DNA of 57,086 nucleotides from Gammaproteobacteria bacterium (GCA_020445335.1 JAGRGU010000116.1:1-57086); one strand, 5' to 3'; numbered from the stretch's first letter, positions 32,709 to 42,613 are shown. Program-made: numbers and translations. The notes: a model not told the origin generated them from the letters alone.

Positions 32709-35708
32709 ATGAAAACAGAGAGATCAAGAGAGAGTTTCGATGCGCGGAAGCGTTATTCCGGCGTCTATCAGCAGATGGGACGCATGTTTACCGACGCCGA
32801 CTGGAACGAACTCGGCGATCTGCAGAAGCATCGTCTGGCGCAGGCACTGTCTGAAGCGATCGGCAGCGGCACGCCGCGGGCACGGGGATGTGTCGAGGTA
32901 ACAGACAACGCCGACGGCAGCAGAAGCTTCAGGCTGGTCTGGGGGGAGGCCTGCGTCGACGGAGTTATCGGCGAGGTTCGCCCGGATCCCACGGCGACAC
33001 TGGCCGATCCCAACGGCGAGCTGCTCGAGTATCAACACCAGGCGGATTTCCCCGATGCGCCGGCACCGACGGGCGATCATCTGCTCTATCTCGACCTTTG
33101 GGAGCGCAGCGTCACCAGTCTCGAGGATGCGGACCTGCGCGACCCCGGTCTGCAGGGGGCGGATACCTGTAGCCGTAGTCAGACCATGGCGCAGGTGAAA
33201 TGGTCGCCGCTGGCTGTAGATCCCGAAGATCCGCTGCAGAATCCCCCGATCGGCAGCGCTCTGCTGTCGCTCGACTTTCGTGCTGCCGGCAGCGATCCCG
33301 ATCCCTGCGACCCCTGCGCGGACCTGATCAGCCTGCCCGATCAGATCGGCAACTACCTCTTCCGAGTCGAGGTGCATGCGGTCGCCTACGATCCGGCCGG
33401 GCTGCCGACGCATCTGTTTCTCAAATGGTCGCGTGAGAACGGCGCCGAGCAGTACCCGATCGGCGAGGAGCCGCCGGGGTTCGCCGGCGACGACTGGAGT
33501 TTCGAGTTCTTCAGCGGGGCAACCGAGGCATTTGCCAGCGAGAAACATCTTGGGCGCCATCTGCCGCCCGGCTTCGTGCCGACCGCCGGCGTGGTCAGCA
33601 AAGGGTATCCAGAGACGGTGCCGGCCGGGCAGTCGCTGGTCAGACGCTGGGACGGTTTCGCGATGCTGCTCAAATCGGGTGCCGACTGGACGCTGGTCGA
33701 TGGCTCGGACCGCGGTGTCGACCTCTCCACTGCGCTGGCGGCCGACGCCCATGCGCACGTCGGCGAAGGCGCTTCGATCACCATCAACCTCGATCTGCTG
33801 ACGCTGCAGATGGTGCTGCAGGACCATCCGCTGCTGGCGGGGGACTACTGGGTTCGCGAAGTGCGCCAGGCGGCCGATACCACTCTGCCGCTGATCGATG
33901 CCGAGCCGCCACGCGGCATCCGTCACCACTACATGACGCTCGGGAGCGTCATCGGCGGGGTGTTCAACGCCTATGACGGTGATCAGTGTCGCCGCCTGGG
34001 ATTCCCGCCGCTGACCGATATCCGCGCGCGGGACGTCTGTTACGCGCCGCCCCGATGCGATGCCGAGGAGGCCGGCCGGCCGAGCGTCCTGAGTCTGCTG
34101 AACGAGAAGATTCCTGATGCGCTGCTGCCGCCGGGCGCCAGCGGAAGCGACGTGCGCACCGCGCTGAACCGGCTGTTGTGCGACCAGGATGCCGCCACGC
34201 TGCCGATCGCCAAACAGAACGGACTCTGCCCGACGCTGATGGATCCCGCCGTGCGCACGGTGCAGGATGCGCTCGCCGTGCTCTGCCTCAACATGGTCGA
34301 GAAGTGTCCGACGCTGACGGTCTTCCCGGATCCGGGTTGGGAGCGCGTGTTCGATCGTATACCGGCCGGCGGCGACGCGCACATCTGCTTCACCGACGGC
34401 GAATACGTCACTGCCGAAACCGTCGATGTCAGCAACAAGGGCGATCTGAAGATCACCGGCGCGGGTCCCGGCACCCGCATTGTGGCCAGCAGTCGCGAGG
34501 CGGCGATCCGCTTCAGCGGCTGTCGCAGCGTCAGCGTGCGGGACATCCACGCAGAAGCGCGTCGCGTGGGTTCCAGCGGCAATCTCAAAGCGTTGAACGG
34601 CGCCCTGACCTTCGATGCCTGCGGCAGTGTCGAACTCTCCGACTGTACGCTACGTTGCGCCGCCTCCACCCGCACCGCCGCGACCTGCCTCACCATCACC
34701 AACGCGCCGACGAAACCCGGTCAGGCGCGGATCAGCGGTTGCCGCTTGCAGGTGGGACATCGCCAGATCGGCATGCTGTTGATGAACCTGGAACGCACCA
34801 CGGTGCGCGACAATCACGTCAAAACCCTGCCGAAGCCCAAGTCGCTGACCCTCGAGCGGATGCTGAACGACCGTCAGTTCGCCGGCATGGCGCGCAAGCA
34901 GCTGATCAACCAGGTCGAAGTGCGTAACTTCGAAAGCCCTCGCGCGGCCGGTAAAAAGAATATCCACATGGAGAACAACAGCAATCGCCGTATCATGATC
35001 AACTCGCAGGTGCCTGCCAACGCCTGGAAGGAGGCGCTGGTCGATGAAGTGGGCAGCGGCTCCATCGCCAGCAACCAGGCGTTGCTAGGCATCAGCAGAC
35101 GGTTGGCCGACCGGCTGTTGACCGATGCCAATCTGCGCGCGCGTTACTCTCCGTTCGTCAATTGGTTCGCCGACCTGAGAACGCAGAATCCCGCGGTTTC
35201 GTTCAAGGGTATCGTCTGTGCCGGTGTCGTCGCCAAGGATGTCCGTATCGTCAATAACACGCTCGACGGAGTGCAGGAGGGGATCCATATAGGTGTCAGC
35301 GACCGTTCGGCAGGCGCCAGTCAGCCCCACAAGGCGGGCCGTGTGATCATCGAGGGGAATACCATCAACGTGCAGCTGCCGCCGGTGATGGTGCACCGGC
35401 GCGGCGGTATATATGTCGGCAACTGTAACTTCGCCACTATCAGGGACAACCAGATTCAGGTACAGCGTTACCCCTGGAGCAAAAGCAAACCGATCGAGGG
35501 CATGCGCATCTATGGTTCACTGGGATTGATGATGGTGGTCAAACAGAATTACATGACCAACTGCAGCGTCGGTGTACGTTTCGTGGCGCTGGATGCGAGC
35601 GGGGACCGTCAGCAGTGGCTGATTGCCGACAACATGATGCCGGGCACCAGGCCATTGATCGCCACCAACGTGCCGGCACTGGTCATCGACCGCAACAACA
35701 GAGGCTAG
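32709..35708 (+). CDS. DUF6519 protein with C-terminal beta-helix, candidate fibre or baseplate accessory
   Basis: A 999-residue protein. The N-terminal part (about 1-430) begins RESFDARKRYSGVYQQMGRMFTDADWNE, the signature of DUF6519 proteins that occur in contractile-system loci. The C-terminal part (about 560-990) is a right-handed parallel beta-helix with pectate-lyase-like turns: repeats such as ARISGCRLQV, TTVRDNHVKT, VRIVNNTLDGVQEG, RVIIEGNTINV and TIRDNQIQV. No lyase catalytic triad is obvious. Such helices in tails often bind or cut glycans at the cell surface, so this could be the receptor-binding part in place of an Afp13 fibre. That role is inferred from position and fold. Confidence 0.7.
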   Translation: MKTERSRESFDARKRYSGVYQQMGRMFTDADWNELGDLQKHRLAQALSEAIGSGTPRARGCVEVTDNADGSRSFRLVWGEACVDGVIGEVRPDPTATLADPNGELLEYQHQADFPDAPAPTGDHLLYLDLWERSVTSLEDADLRDPGLQGADTCSRSQTMAQVKWSPLAVDPEDPLQNPPIGSALLSLDFRAAGSDPDPCDPCADLISLPDQIGNYLFRVEVHAVAYDPAGLPTHLFLKWSRENGAEQYPIGEEPPGFAGDDWSFEFFSGATEAFASEKHLGRHLPPGFVPTAGVVSKGYPETVPAGQSLVRRWDGFAMLLKSGADWTLVDGSDRGVDLSTALAADAHAHVGEGASITINLDLLTLQMVLQDHPLLAGDYWVREVRQAADTTLPLIDAEPPRGIRHHYMTLGSVIGGVFNAYDGDQCRRLGFPPLTDIRARDVCYAPPRCDAEEAGRPSVLSLLNEKIPDALLPPGASGSDVRTALNRLLCDQDAATLPIAKQNGLCPTLMDPAVRTVQDALAVLCLNMVEKCPTLTVFPDPGWERVFDRIPAGGDAHICFTDGEYVTAETVDVSNKGDLKITGAGPGTRIVASSREAAIRFSGCRSVSVRDIHAEARRVGSSGNLKALNGALTFDACGSVELSDCTLRCAASTRTAATCLTITNAPTKPGQARISGCRLQVGHRQIGMLLMNLERTTVRDNHVKTLPKPKSLTLERMLNDRQFAGMARKQLINQVEVRNFESPRAAGKKNIHMENNSNRRIMINSQVPANAWKEALVDEVGSGSIASNQALLGISRRLADRLLTDANLRARYSPFVNWFADLRTQNPAVSFKGIVCAGVVAKDVRIVNNTLDGVQEGIHIGVSDRSAGASQPHKAGRVIIEGNTINVQLPPVMVHRRGGIYVGNCNFATIRDNQIQVQRYPWSKSKPIEGMRIYGSLGLMMVVKQNYMTNCSVGVRFVALDASGDRQQWLIADNMMPGTRPLIATNVPALVIDRNNRG

Positions 35709-35741
35709 CGTCGCTGCCGCGACAAGAGGAGGGCGACGAAT

Positions 35742-36992
35742 ATGTTTGCGGGAGTACAGCAACGCAAATCGCAGAGCACGGTCGAGCGGCGCGGTGACAA
35801 AGCGCGCGCGCGTGTTCCCCGCCAGAAGCCGGAGATCCGTTCGCTGATCGCCGCCGGTCGGACGCTGCAGGCGGAGCTGAAGGCGGGTGCGCCCGACGAC
35901 CGCTACGAACGACAGGCCGACCGAGTCGCCGCCCAGGTGGTCGACGGCGATCTGGTAACGGAAGCGATAGATTCGGTCGTGCCTTCTTCAGACGTGGCGA
36001 GGCCCGCGCAGCGCGTTTGCGAAGAGTGCGAGGAGGAGTTGCAACGCAAGCCGCTCGGAAGCGGAAACGGCGATCATCGGGGCGCCATCGAACACGGCGC
36101 TTTACCCTCGGGCGGTGGGGTGCCGTTGACACCGACACTAAGACGCTACTTCGAGCCGAGGTTCCGACATCGCTTCGACCGGGTACGAATACATACCGGC
36201 AGCGCAGCCGCCGCCAGTGCTGCGGCGCTCAATGCGAAGGCTTACACCCTTGCCGATAACATCGTTTTCAATCAGGGTTACTATCGACCAGAGTCTGCCC
36301 AGGGCCGGCGTCTGCTGGCGCACGAACTGGTGCACGTGGTGCAGCAGCGCGGGTTGGGCACTGCCGCCGCGAGGGCGCCGCTGCAGCGCTCCTGCTTCGA
36401 CGGCAACTGCGAGGATTGCGCAGGCGGCTGGCACGACCTGTGGGTGACCGTGTTCTTTGCCCGGCGCGCCAATCGCGCCACGATGAGCAAGCTGCGAACC
36501 GAGATCAACGAGGCCAAGCGAGTAATGGAGCAGTGCTGTCTGCGGGTCAAATTCGATTTCAACTGGACCCTGATTCCAAATGCCTCGACGATCGAGACCG
36601 CCAGCCGGCACCGGCGCGCGGCCGGTGCCGCAGAAGGTCTGTTCGACGTGCCCGATCCGATGGAGCGGATAGGCGAGAGCGACCTGCTGTCACGCGCCCG
36701 AGGCATTCCGATGCTGGTGGTCGATGAGGTTCAGGGCACCGGCGGCGGCACCACGATTCTTGGCGGAGTGGATGACGCGGGCCGCCAGTTCGATGTCGAG
36801 TATACCGGTCCCTCGATGTTCTTCGTCGCCGTCAACCAACCCAGGGAGAACAGCAACTGCAGCGTGATCGCACACGAGATATGGCATATCGCCGGCGCGC
36901 TGCGCCACGATGCCGCCGAGGGCGAGATAACTGCCTGTACCAGCAACAACGTATCGGAGACGTACTGCCGGGCAGTCAGGGGACTGGCATGA
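35742..36992 (+). CDS. DUF4157 protein with second, metzincin-type zinc motif (eCIS cargo candidate)
   Basis: A 416-residue protein. DUF4157 lies in about 128-203, with the YERQADRVA lead at 55-63 and HELVH at 194-198. A second zinc motif, HEIWHIAGALRHD, lies at 378-389: His378, Glu379, His382, Gly385 and His388 give a complete HExxHxxGxxH metzincin signature. No methionine follows in the usual Met-turn region, where the tail is short and cysteine-bearing. DUF4157 proteins are common at the end of eCIS operons and are thought to be loaded cargo or toxins. This one is therefore a plausible zinc protease effector delivered by the particle. Catalysis is predicted only. Confidence 0.72.
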   Translation: MFAGVQQRKSQSTVERRGDKARARVPRQKPEIRSLIAAGRTLQAELKAGAPDDRYERQADRVAAQVVDGDLVTEAIDSVVPSSDVARPAQRVCEECEEELQRKPLGSGNGDHRGAIEHGALPSGGGVPLTPTLRRYFEPRFRHRFDRVRIHTGSAAAASAAALNAKAYTLADNIVFNQGYYRPESAQGRRLLAHELVHVVQQRGLGTAAARAPLQRSCFDGNCEDCAGGWHDLWVTVFFARRANRATMSKLRTEINEAKRVMEQCCLRVKFDFNWTLIPNASTIETASRHRRAAGAAEGLFDVPDPMERIGESDLLSRARGIPMLVVDEVQGTGGGTTILGGVDDAGRQFDVEYTGPSMFFVAVNQPRENSNCSVIAHEIWHIAGALRHDAAEGEITACTSNNVSETYCRAVRGLA

Positions 36993-37335
36993 TGCAGCCT
37001 CAGGGCGCCAATCTCAGCTTGACAGGTCGAGGAGGGCGACTAAACTTGAGGTTACGCGCCAGTCCTATTGGTATAGGCATTTCGGGTTCGATTCGTTTAA
37101 GGCTAGATTCCCGGCATTCGTGTTGGCTCTTGTTCTTGGACACTTTTTCGATTCTGGTTTCGGGTTCAACACCCTTTAACAAGCACTTCGTGTGTATGAG
37201 GCGGTCCAGTAAATGGCCCGCCTTTTTACGTTCTGGGGTTTCTTTACTGGAGCGCGCGGGGTTGCGGTTTGCCGATCCCGCGACCAGTCATGCAACGCAG
37301 CGGATATCAGCGGATCGATCCACGGGAGAGGGACT
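36993..37335. other. Gap between the first and second DUF4157 genes
   Basis: A 343-base stretch, noticeably less G+C-rich than its neighbours (runs such as TTCGATTCGTTTAAGG and TTCTTGGACACTTTTTCG). It contains a terminator at 37199-37227. Open frames exist on both strands but none is convincing. A gggttcgattcg element resembles a tRNA T-arm, yet no tRNA fold surrounds it. Confidence 0.45.
37199..37227 (+). terminator. Rho-independent terminator inside the eCIS cargo region
   Basis: AGGCGG at 37199-37204 pairs with CCGCCT at 37218-37223; after a one-base mismatch on each side CCA pairs with TGG (37206-37208 with 37214-37216) around a five-base loop. Five T follow (37223-37227). It would reduce or end transcription after the first DUF4157 gene, separating it from the two later genes. 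Confidence 0.55.
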
Positions 37336-38511
37336 ATGGATCTGCCAACCTATGCCAGGCGCGTAAGGGCTGGAAACCTGCAGCCGGCGAAATATCCGCC
37401 CACGGCGCGTCACACCCCCCTGATCGAGCTGCTGCTGCAACGCCGACGCACGGCGGATGGTGGTGACCGGCTCGAAGAGGAAGCCAGGAGCCGGGCCCGG
37501 CGGATACCGCTCTCCCCAACAAGGCCAGGCTCGGCTGCTTCGCCGCCTGCGGCTTCAACAGGTGATGGAGCCGCACTGCCCGTGCGGCTGCGCGAGCACT
37601 TCGAAACGTATATCGGTGGCGATCTCAGTCAGGTCCGGATCCATGCCGACCGGAGAGCGGCACAGAGTGCTGCAGCGCTCGGCGCCAAGGCGTTCACCCT
37701 GGGCTCCGATATCTCCTTCGCCGAGGGTCGTTACGCGCCTGATACAGCCGCCGGGCAGCGGCTGCTGGCGCACGAACTGATACATGTGGCCCAGCAGTCA
37801 CGCAACCATGGCGGCGCCGAGGGTAGCGTCGCGACTCCCAAGGTGACACCTTCGCCGCACCAGATCCAGTGTGAGGATGGCGAGGGCGGTTACCAGTTGC
37901 GCCTCTCGTCACTGGGTCCCTGGTGGCAACAGCCGCAGCAGCCCCGTTTTCAGCTGCGCATAGATCCGGCGATTCAGGCCGAGATCGCGCTGCTGCGGAT
38001 GCGTTACGTGCAACGCATCCTCGACCCGGCGAATGTCCGCAGTTCGATACAGTCGATCGATCCCGCACAGATCCTGACGACCACCCCGCCCGATTTCATG
38101 CAGCTTCCGACGCTTCCCGAGCCCGAGCCGCTGGTGCCGGCGGGAGCGGGGCCGGCCACTCCACGGGCGGCGACCCCAAGCGACCTCTTGCGCGGATTCA
38201 TGGCGATTCCCGCGGTCGATACCGCACTGACACGGCTGCGTACCCAGGCGACCGCGCGCGTGGAGCGCGACTGGCGGCGGCTCTCGACCGGCGAACAGGT
38301 GCTGCTGGTGAGTCAGGCGGTGCTGATCGGCGGTGGCGCGCTGGCGGGGGCGCTGAGCCACCCGGAGTCGCGCGGTTTTCTGCTGGAGCAGATACAGGGG
38401 CGCAATATCCCGGTGCCGTTGGTGCCCGGGCTCAGTTTTCAGTTCAACGCGACAGGGCCCGATCAGCGGCTCTTCTTCACGCTGGATCTGGCGCGTATCG
38501 TCGCGGAGTGA
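37336..38511 (+). CDS. DUF4157 protein, eCIS cargo candidate 2
   Basis: A 391-residue protein from the ATG at 37336, supported by GGGAGAGGG just upstream. DUF4157 occupies about 81-155 with HELIH at 146-150, but the N-terminal YEREADRVA-type lead seen in its relatives is degenerate (DRLEEEARSRA). Residues about 190-320 are proline-rich linker and helices, and about 320-345 (VLLVSQAVLIGGGALAGAL) is a strongly hydrophobic segment that could insert in membrane, followed by a beta-rich end. No second zinc motif was found. A pore- or membrane-acting function is possible, but this is inference. Confidence 0.66.
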   Translation: MDLPTYARRVRAGNLQPAKYPPTARHTPLIELLLQRRRTADGGDRLEEEARSRARRIPLSPTRPGSAASPPAASTGDGAALPVRLREHFETYIGGDLSQVRIHADRRAAQSAAALGAKAFTLGSDISFAEGRYAPDTAAGQRLLAHELIHVAQQSRNHGGAEGSVATPKVTPSPHQIQCEDGEGGYQLRLSSLGPWWQQPQQPRFQLRIDPAIQAEIALLRMRYVQRILDPANVRSSIQSIDPAQILTTTPPDFMQLPTLPEPEPLVPAGAGPATPRAATPSDLLRGFMAIPAVDTALTRLRTQATARVERDWRRLSTGEQVLLVSQAVLIGGGALAGALSHPESRGFLLEQIQGRNIPVPLVPGLSFQFNATGPDQRLFFTLDLARIVAE

Positions 38512-38515
38512 AGCC

Positions 38516-40138
38516 ATGTTCGATCTCTCCCGAAAACGGCACGGTGCCGCACCGACCCAGCTCCCGAGTGCCGGTCGTCAGCGTAGGAATCCCGCCGCGA
38601 GCCAGCCGCGGGCGATCAGGGCGCTGTTGGCTGATGGGCACGCACGCTCCTCGCCGCCGCTTTCAAGCGACGTTCGATCTGACACTGCCTGCGAGCGGGA
38701 GGCAGACCGGGTCGCGGAGCGAGTGACAGGCGAATCCGCCAATAGATCCGGGTCCGCGCCGGCACCAGGGATTGCACCTCCCGCATCCGTTCAGATCGCG
38801 TCGGGAGAGGGTGGATCGCGCGCTCGCGAAGACCAGGCAGCCGCGATCGTGCCGAGCCTGGCATCGGCGCAGTTGCGGCAGGATATGGGTGCGGGCCGGG
38901 TGTTACCCGAGAGGCCGCGCAGGCAGCTCGAGCGCGGTTTCGGGCAGGATTTCAGCCGGGTACGGATACACACGGACGCGGGCGCCGAAGCGGCGGCGCA
39001 GGCGCTCTCGGCGCGGGCTTTCACGGTCGGCAGGGATATCGCTTTCAATCGCGGCGAATACGATCCGCAGTCGCTGCGTGGCCAGAGACTTCTCGCCCAC
39101 GAACTGACTCATGTGCTGCAGCAGCAGCGGTCTGGCCGCGTGTCGCTGCAGCGCGAGGCGATGCCGGCATCGGCTACGGCGGAAGCGACCAACGCCGACC
39201 GGCGGATGTTCATCGAGGAGACGATTCGAAGCTGGGAGTCGGCGGTCGAGTGGCTGGGAATGGAGAGCACCAGCATGGACGCGGCCAGATTCGAACGCAT
39301 GATCGACAGCTGGTACCTGATGGTGAATGACCGCGAAGGGATGATAGACCGCTACCTGGACGGCGACAGCGTTTTGCGCAGGTCCCTGCGCAGCGCCTAT
39401 ACGGCGGCCATACGCGCGCTGATCGGCAAGTACGCGGCTGCCGACAGCAGCCCTGACGAGAGCACGCTTTATAGGCTAAATCGTGGCCGTATTCCGATGT
39501 GGGCCTGGCAGACACCTCACCACACCGAGGATTTCATCACCACACCTGTTCCGCAGGGGGTCCACGCCGATGTGCTCAGCGGCGACGTGGAGACGACGAT
39601 CAACGGCATCCGGGTGCGCTTTCTGCCGGATACGGTGGACAGTGCACTGGCGGGCGGTGCCGAGACCCGCATCAATTTCACCCTTGGCAGGATCGACTAC
39701 GAGTCGAGCGGCGGCCGCATCACCTCCTTTACCGGCCCGCCGACACCGCTTGCCAGCATCCAGACCGCGCGCGCCAGCGGCGTTTCACTGAGTGGCAGCT
39801 CGGGCTATGGGCGGGGCACCACGACGGAGGATGCCGCAGGCGCTCGTGTGACCGGCGCCAGCGGCAGCCTGAGTTTCCACGAAGCCAGTCATGGCCTTGA
39901 TTTCCAGGAGTACATGCGTGGCCATGCGCCCCCCGCCTTCGATGGCAGGGTAGGCATGCGCGTGGCCGAGTTCAACGCGCGGATCACAGCCTGGCGCAGT
40001 GACTGGAGCGACTACAATCGCGACATCAACCGCTTCTCGACGCTTCAGACCGACTGCGTCGGCACCACCATCGATCAGTACAACCAGGCCAATGCCGCGG
40101 CCGGCGCAACCGTCGTGCTGGAGTGTGGTCAGCCCTGA
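38516..40138 (+). CDS. DUF4157 protein with second HExxH motif, eCIS cargo candidate 3
   Basis: A 540-residue protein. The lead CEREADRVAERVTGE is at 59-73, and DUF4157 follows at about 130-205 with HELTH at 195-199. A second zinc-protease core, FHEASHGLDFQEY (His455, Glu456, His459), lies in the C-terminal domain. That domain (about 220-540) is otherwise helical up to about 310 and beta-rich to about 450, and matches no family I know. Candidates for a third ligand are Glu465 and His470. It starts four bases after the second DUF4157 gene and is the last gene of the cluster, before the convergent chemoreceptor gene. Confidence 0.68.
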   Translation: MFDLSRKRHGAAPTQLPSAGRQRRNPAASQPRAIRALLADGHARSSPPLSSDVRSDTACEREADRVAERVTGESANRSGSAPAPGIAPPASVQIASGEGGSRAREDQAAAIVPSLASAQLRQDMGAGRVLPERPRRQLERGFGQDFSRVRIHTDAGAEAAAQALSARAFTVGRDIAFNRGEYDPQSLRGQRLLAHELTHVLQQQRSGRVSLQREAMPASATAEATNADRRMFIEETIRSWESAVEWLGMESTSMDAARFERMIDSWYLMVNDREGMIDRYLDGDSVLRRSLRSAYTAAIRALIGKYAAADSSPDESTLYRLNRGRIPMWAWQTPHHTEDFITTPVPQGVHADVLSGDVETTINGIRVRFLPDTVDSALAGGAETRINFTLGRIDYESSGGRITSFTGPPTPLASIQTARASGVSLSGSSGYGRGTTTEDAAGARVTGASGSLSFHEASHGLDFQEYMRGHAPPAFDGRVGMRVAEFNARITAWRSDWSDYNRDINRFSTLQTDCVGTTIDQYNQANAAAGATVVLECGQP

Positions 40139-40288
40139 GCCATCGGCATCGATCGGCCGTTTGTGCTGGTTCGATCATGCCGGAAAACAGCTGATTCTCG
40201 GCACCGGGATGGTGCCATACGGATGAAATTCGGCTCCCCCGGCAGACTCGAAGCACGCTTTCCCGTCGGCGCTGAGTCATCGCAACTG

Positions 40289-41935
40289 CTATATCTTGAA
40301 ATTCTGCACGATCTGGTCGAGCTCCTGCGCGTAGTCGGAGAGAACCGTACTTGCCTGCGCAGCCTCTGACGAGACCTGCGAGTTTCGGTCGGCGATAACG
40401 CTGATCTCGGTTATATTGCGATTGATCTCGGCTGTTACCGCGCTCTGCTCCTCCGCAGCGCTGGCGATTTGCGTGTTCATGTCGCTGATCGAGGCGACTG
40501 CCCTGGTGATTTGGATCAACGAACTCCCGGCCGATTCGGCGCGCTCTACATTTGTCTGGGCCTTCTGGCGTCCTGCATCCATAACCGATACGGCGTTACG
40601 AGCACCGCTCTGCAGCTTTTCGATCATTCCCTGGATTTCGGTTGTCGACTGCTGCGTGCGGCTGGCCAGGGTGCGAACCTCATCAGCCACCACCGCGAAA
40701 CCACGACCCTGTTCGCCTGCACGTGCTGCCTCGATCGCGGCATTCAGTGCCAGCAGATTGGTCTGCTCGGCGATACCGCGAATTACATCCAGTACCGACC
40801 CGACCTCCTCGGTCTCACTCTCCAATTTGTGAATCACTTCAGTGGCGCGCCCCACATCCTGAGCCAGGTCGCGGATCGAAATCAGCGAGGAGTTGACAAG
40901 TTCACTGCCAGTGTGTGCGTCGGCATCTGCCTGGCGTGCATCTTCAGCTGCACTGGACGCACTTTGTGAGACCTCTTGCACGGTCGCTGCCATTTCGTTG
41001 ATCGCGGTGGCGACCATGTCCGTTGAAGAGTGCTGGCTGCTGATCATCTCCTGAGTCTGGTTGTTCAGTTGCAGCATCCGCTCGGAGGCTTCCCGAACCT
41101 GGCGGGAAGTGGTGGCGGCCCGCCGGATAAGATCGTGCAGTTTTTCCAGAAACTGGTTCAAGCTTTGCGCCAGTTTGCCAAGCTCGTCTCTGCTGTCGAC
41201 GTTTACGCGCAGAGTCAGGTCCCCCTCGCCGCTGGCGAGATCCTCTATGGCACGGATTACACGGCTTAATGGCCTGGTGATCAGCAAGGGGAAGATTAGT
41301 GCCACCAATGCACAAACCAAAAGTCCAACCGCCAGGGTGGTCGCCTGAATAGTCCGGTTGTTGTCAGTCGTTGTGTGCGCACTGTCGACCGCGGCGGCGG
41401 CATCTTGTTGCACCTGCTCGGTGAGTTCGTCTATAACCTGGCGCATCTCATCGAACTGGGTGACTCCTTCATTGAAACTCAGTTCGATCGCGGTTCTCCT
41501 GCCGATACGCCCCCCCTCGCTGCGTTGACGCTCGATCTCCTGAGTAGTGGCCGACCACTGCTCAAAGCGCGCCAGAAACTCCTGCTCTCGCCCCTGAGCT
41601 TCCTCTGAGCGGGTGGTCCGGAAAAACCTTACCGCGCGTTCACGAGCCTGACCGATTTTCTCGTCATGCGTCGCCGTCAGCTTCTTATAGTCGTCGGAAT
41701 TGGTGTCGACGAATATCATGCTGCGTTCCGCCACCAGCGCCTGATGAAGATCGCGGTCGGCCTGCAGCAGATAGTCAAGTCCCGGCAGGAGTTCGTCAGC
41801 CAGTCGGTTCACCTCTCCGCCGAGACGGTTGACCAGTTGCACTCCGATCAGCGATGTGGTCGCCAGCAGCAGGGCCAGCAGCGCTACCGGTAGAGTGAGT
41901 TTCCAGCGAAAGCCGAGATTGTAAAACCAAGCCAT
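40289..41935 (-). CDS. Methyl-accepting chemotaxis protein
   Basis: A 548-residue chemoreceptor. The first helix (about 9-31) is followed by a periplasmic four-helix-bundle-like region (about 35-190) containing [29 protein letters not shown], a second helix near 195-217, a HAMP domain ([21 protein letters not shown]) and a long signalling domain. The tip is clear: [36 protein letters not shown], the universally conserved hairpin that contacts CheA and CheW. No C-terminal NWETF-like pentapeptide for CheR binding is visible. The upstream gene, 29 bases before it, encodes a periplasmic sensor-like protein, so both may respond to the same ligand. Confidence 0.93.
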   Translation of the reverse strand: MAWFYNLGFRWKLTLPVALLALLLATTSLIGVQLVNRLGGEVNRLADELLPGLDYLLQADRDLHQALVAERSMIFVDTNSDDYKKLTATHDEKIGQARERAVRFFRTTRSEEAQGREQEFLARFEQWSATTQEIERQRSEGGRIGRRTAIELSFNEGVTQFDEMRQVIDELTEQVQQDAAAAVDSAHTTTDNNRTIQATTLAVGLLVCALVALIFPLLITRPLSRVIRAIEDLASGEGDLTLRVNVDSRDELGKLAQSLNQFLEKLHDLIRRAATTSRQVREASERMLQLNNQTQEMISSQHSSTDMVATAINEMAATVQEVSQSASSAAEDARQADADAHTGSELVNSSLISIRDLAQDVGRATEVIHKLESETEEVGSVLDVIRGIAEQTNLLALNAAIEAARAGEQGRGFAVVADEVRTLASRTQQSTTEIQGMIEKLQSGARNAVSVMDAGRQKAQTNVERAESAGSSLIQITRAVASISDMNTQIASAAEEQSAVTAEINRNITEISVIADRNSQVSSEAAQASTVLSDYAQELDQIVQNFKI

Positions 41936-41964
41936 GATCTCTCTCCCAAGTACGGATAATGGGT

Positions 41965-42522
41965 TTACTGGGCTTCCAGCTGGTCAATGTTCACGCCGAT
42001 CGTCATCGCACCGACCGCGCTGCCGCCCTCAGTCACCGGCACCGATATCTGCACCAGATAGGCTTGGGCGCTTTCGTCAAATTCAACGTCACCGATGTGT
42101 ACGGCGCCGCTGCCTCCCTTGAACGACTCGGTGAATTTCGCCTCGTCACCCTGCCAGTAGTCGGAGGTCTTGTTTGTCATTGCGACATTGGCGCCCTGGT
42201 CGTCCATCAGGAACAACTCGAAGAGATAGGGCTTGCTCGATTCCAGCTTGAGCAGTTCCTTGGCTGCTTCGTTCTCCAGCAGAGACTTCATGAAATCGTC
42301 GATGCCGCTGGTAGCGCGCCAGGTGGCGTCCCGTTGTTTGATCTGATCGAGACTCGCTCCCTTCGCGTTCTGCGCCTTAACCGCGGCGACCAGGATCGGG
42401 TTCTCTCCCCACGCCTTCAGCGTCGGCGCCAACCGCTCGACAGATTCAGGAGCCTTTTCGGCGATTGCAAGCGATGCAAAAAGCGCAACTGCACCAACTG
42501 CCACTATCTTGACCAGTTTCAT
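41965..42522 (-). CDS. Periplasmic PDC/Cache-like sensor protein
   Basis: A 185-residue secreted protein with a signal peptide (to about residue 21, LAIAEK) and no transmembrane segment. The following sequence has [41 protein letters not shown] and [26 protein letters not shown], the pattern of a double-Cache or PDC ligand-binding fold, as found in the extracellular part of many receptors. The stand-alone form and its place before the chemoreceptor gene (29 bases) suggest that it is a periplasmic binding partner for the receptor. A FliA-type promoter lies upstream. The ligand is unknown. Confidence 0.72.
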   Translation of the reverse strand: MKLVKIVAVGAVALFASLAIAEKAPESVERLAPTLKAWGENPILVAAVKAQNAKGASLDQIKQRDATWRATSGIDDFMKSLLENEAAKELLKLESSKPYLFELFLMDDQGANVAMTNKTSDYWQGDEAKFTESFKGGSGAVHIGDVEFDESAQAYLVQISVPVTEGGSAVGAMTIGVNIDQLEAQ

Positions 42523-42613
42523 ACCCTTTCACCTCGTTCTGAGTGCCAAATTGAAAATCCACAAGAAGAAGTCGTGTCTCGAACTCGACAGCCCGGTCCC
42601 TAGCCTTGGCCGG

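Noticed and set aside
37080..37110. A gggttcgattcg element resembling a tRNA T-arm
   Set aside because: No acceptor, D- or anticodon arm pairs around it and no CCA end is present.
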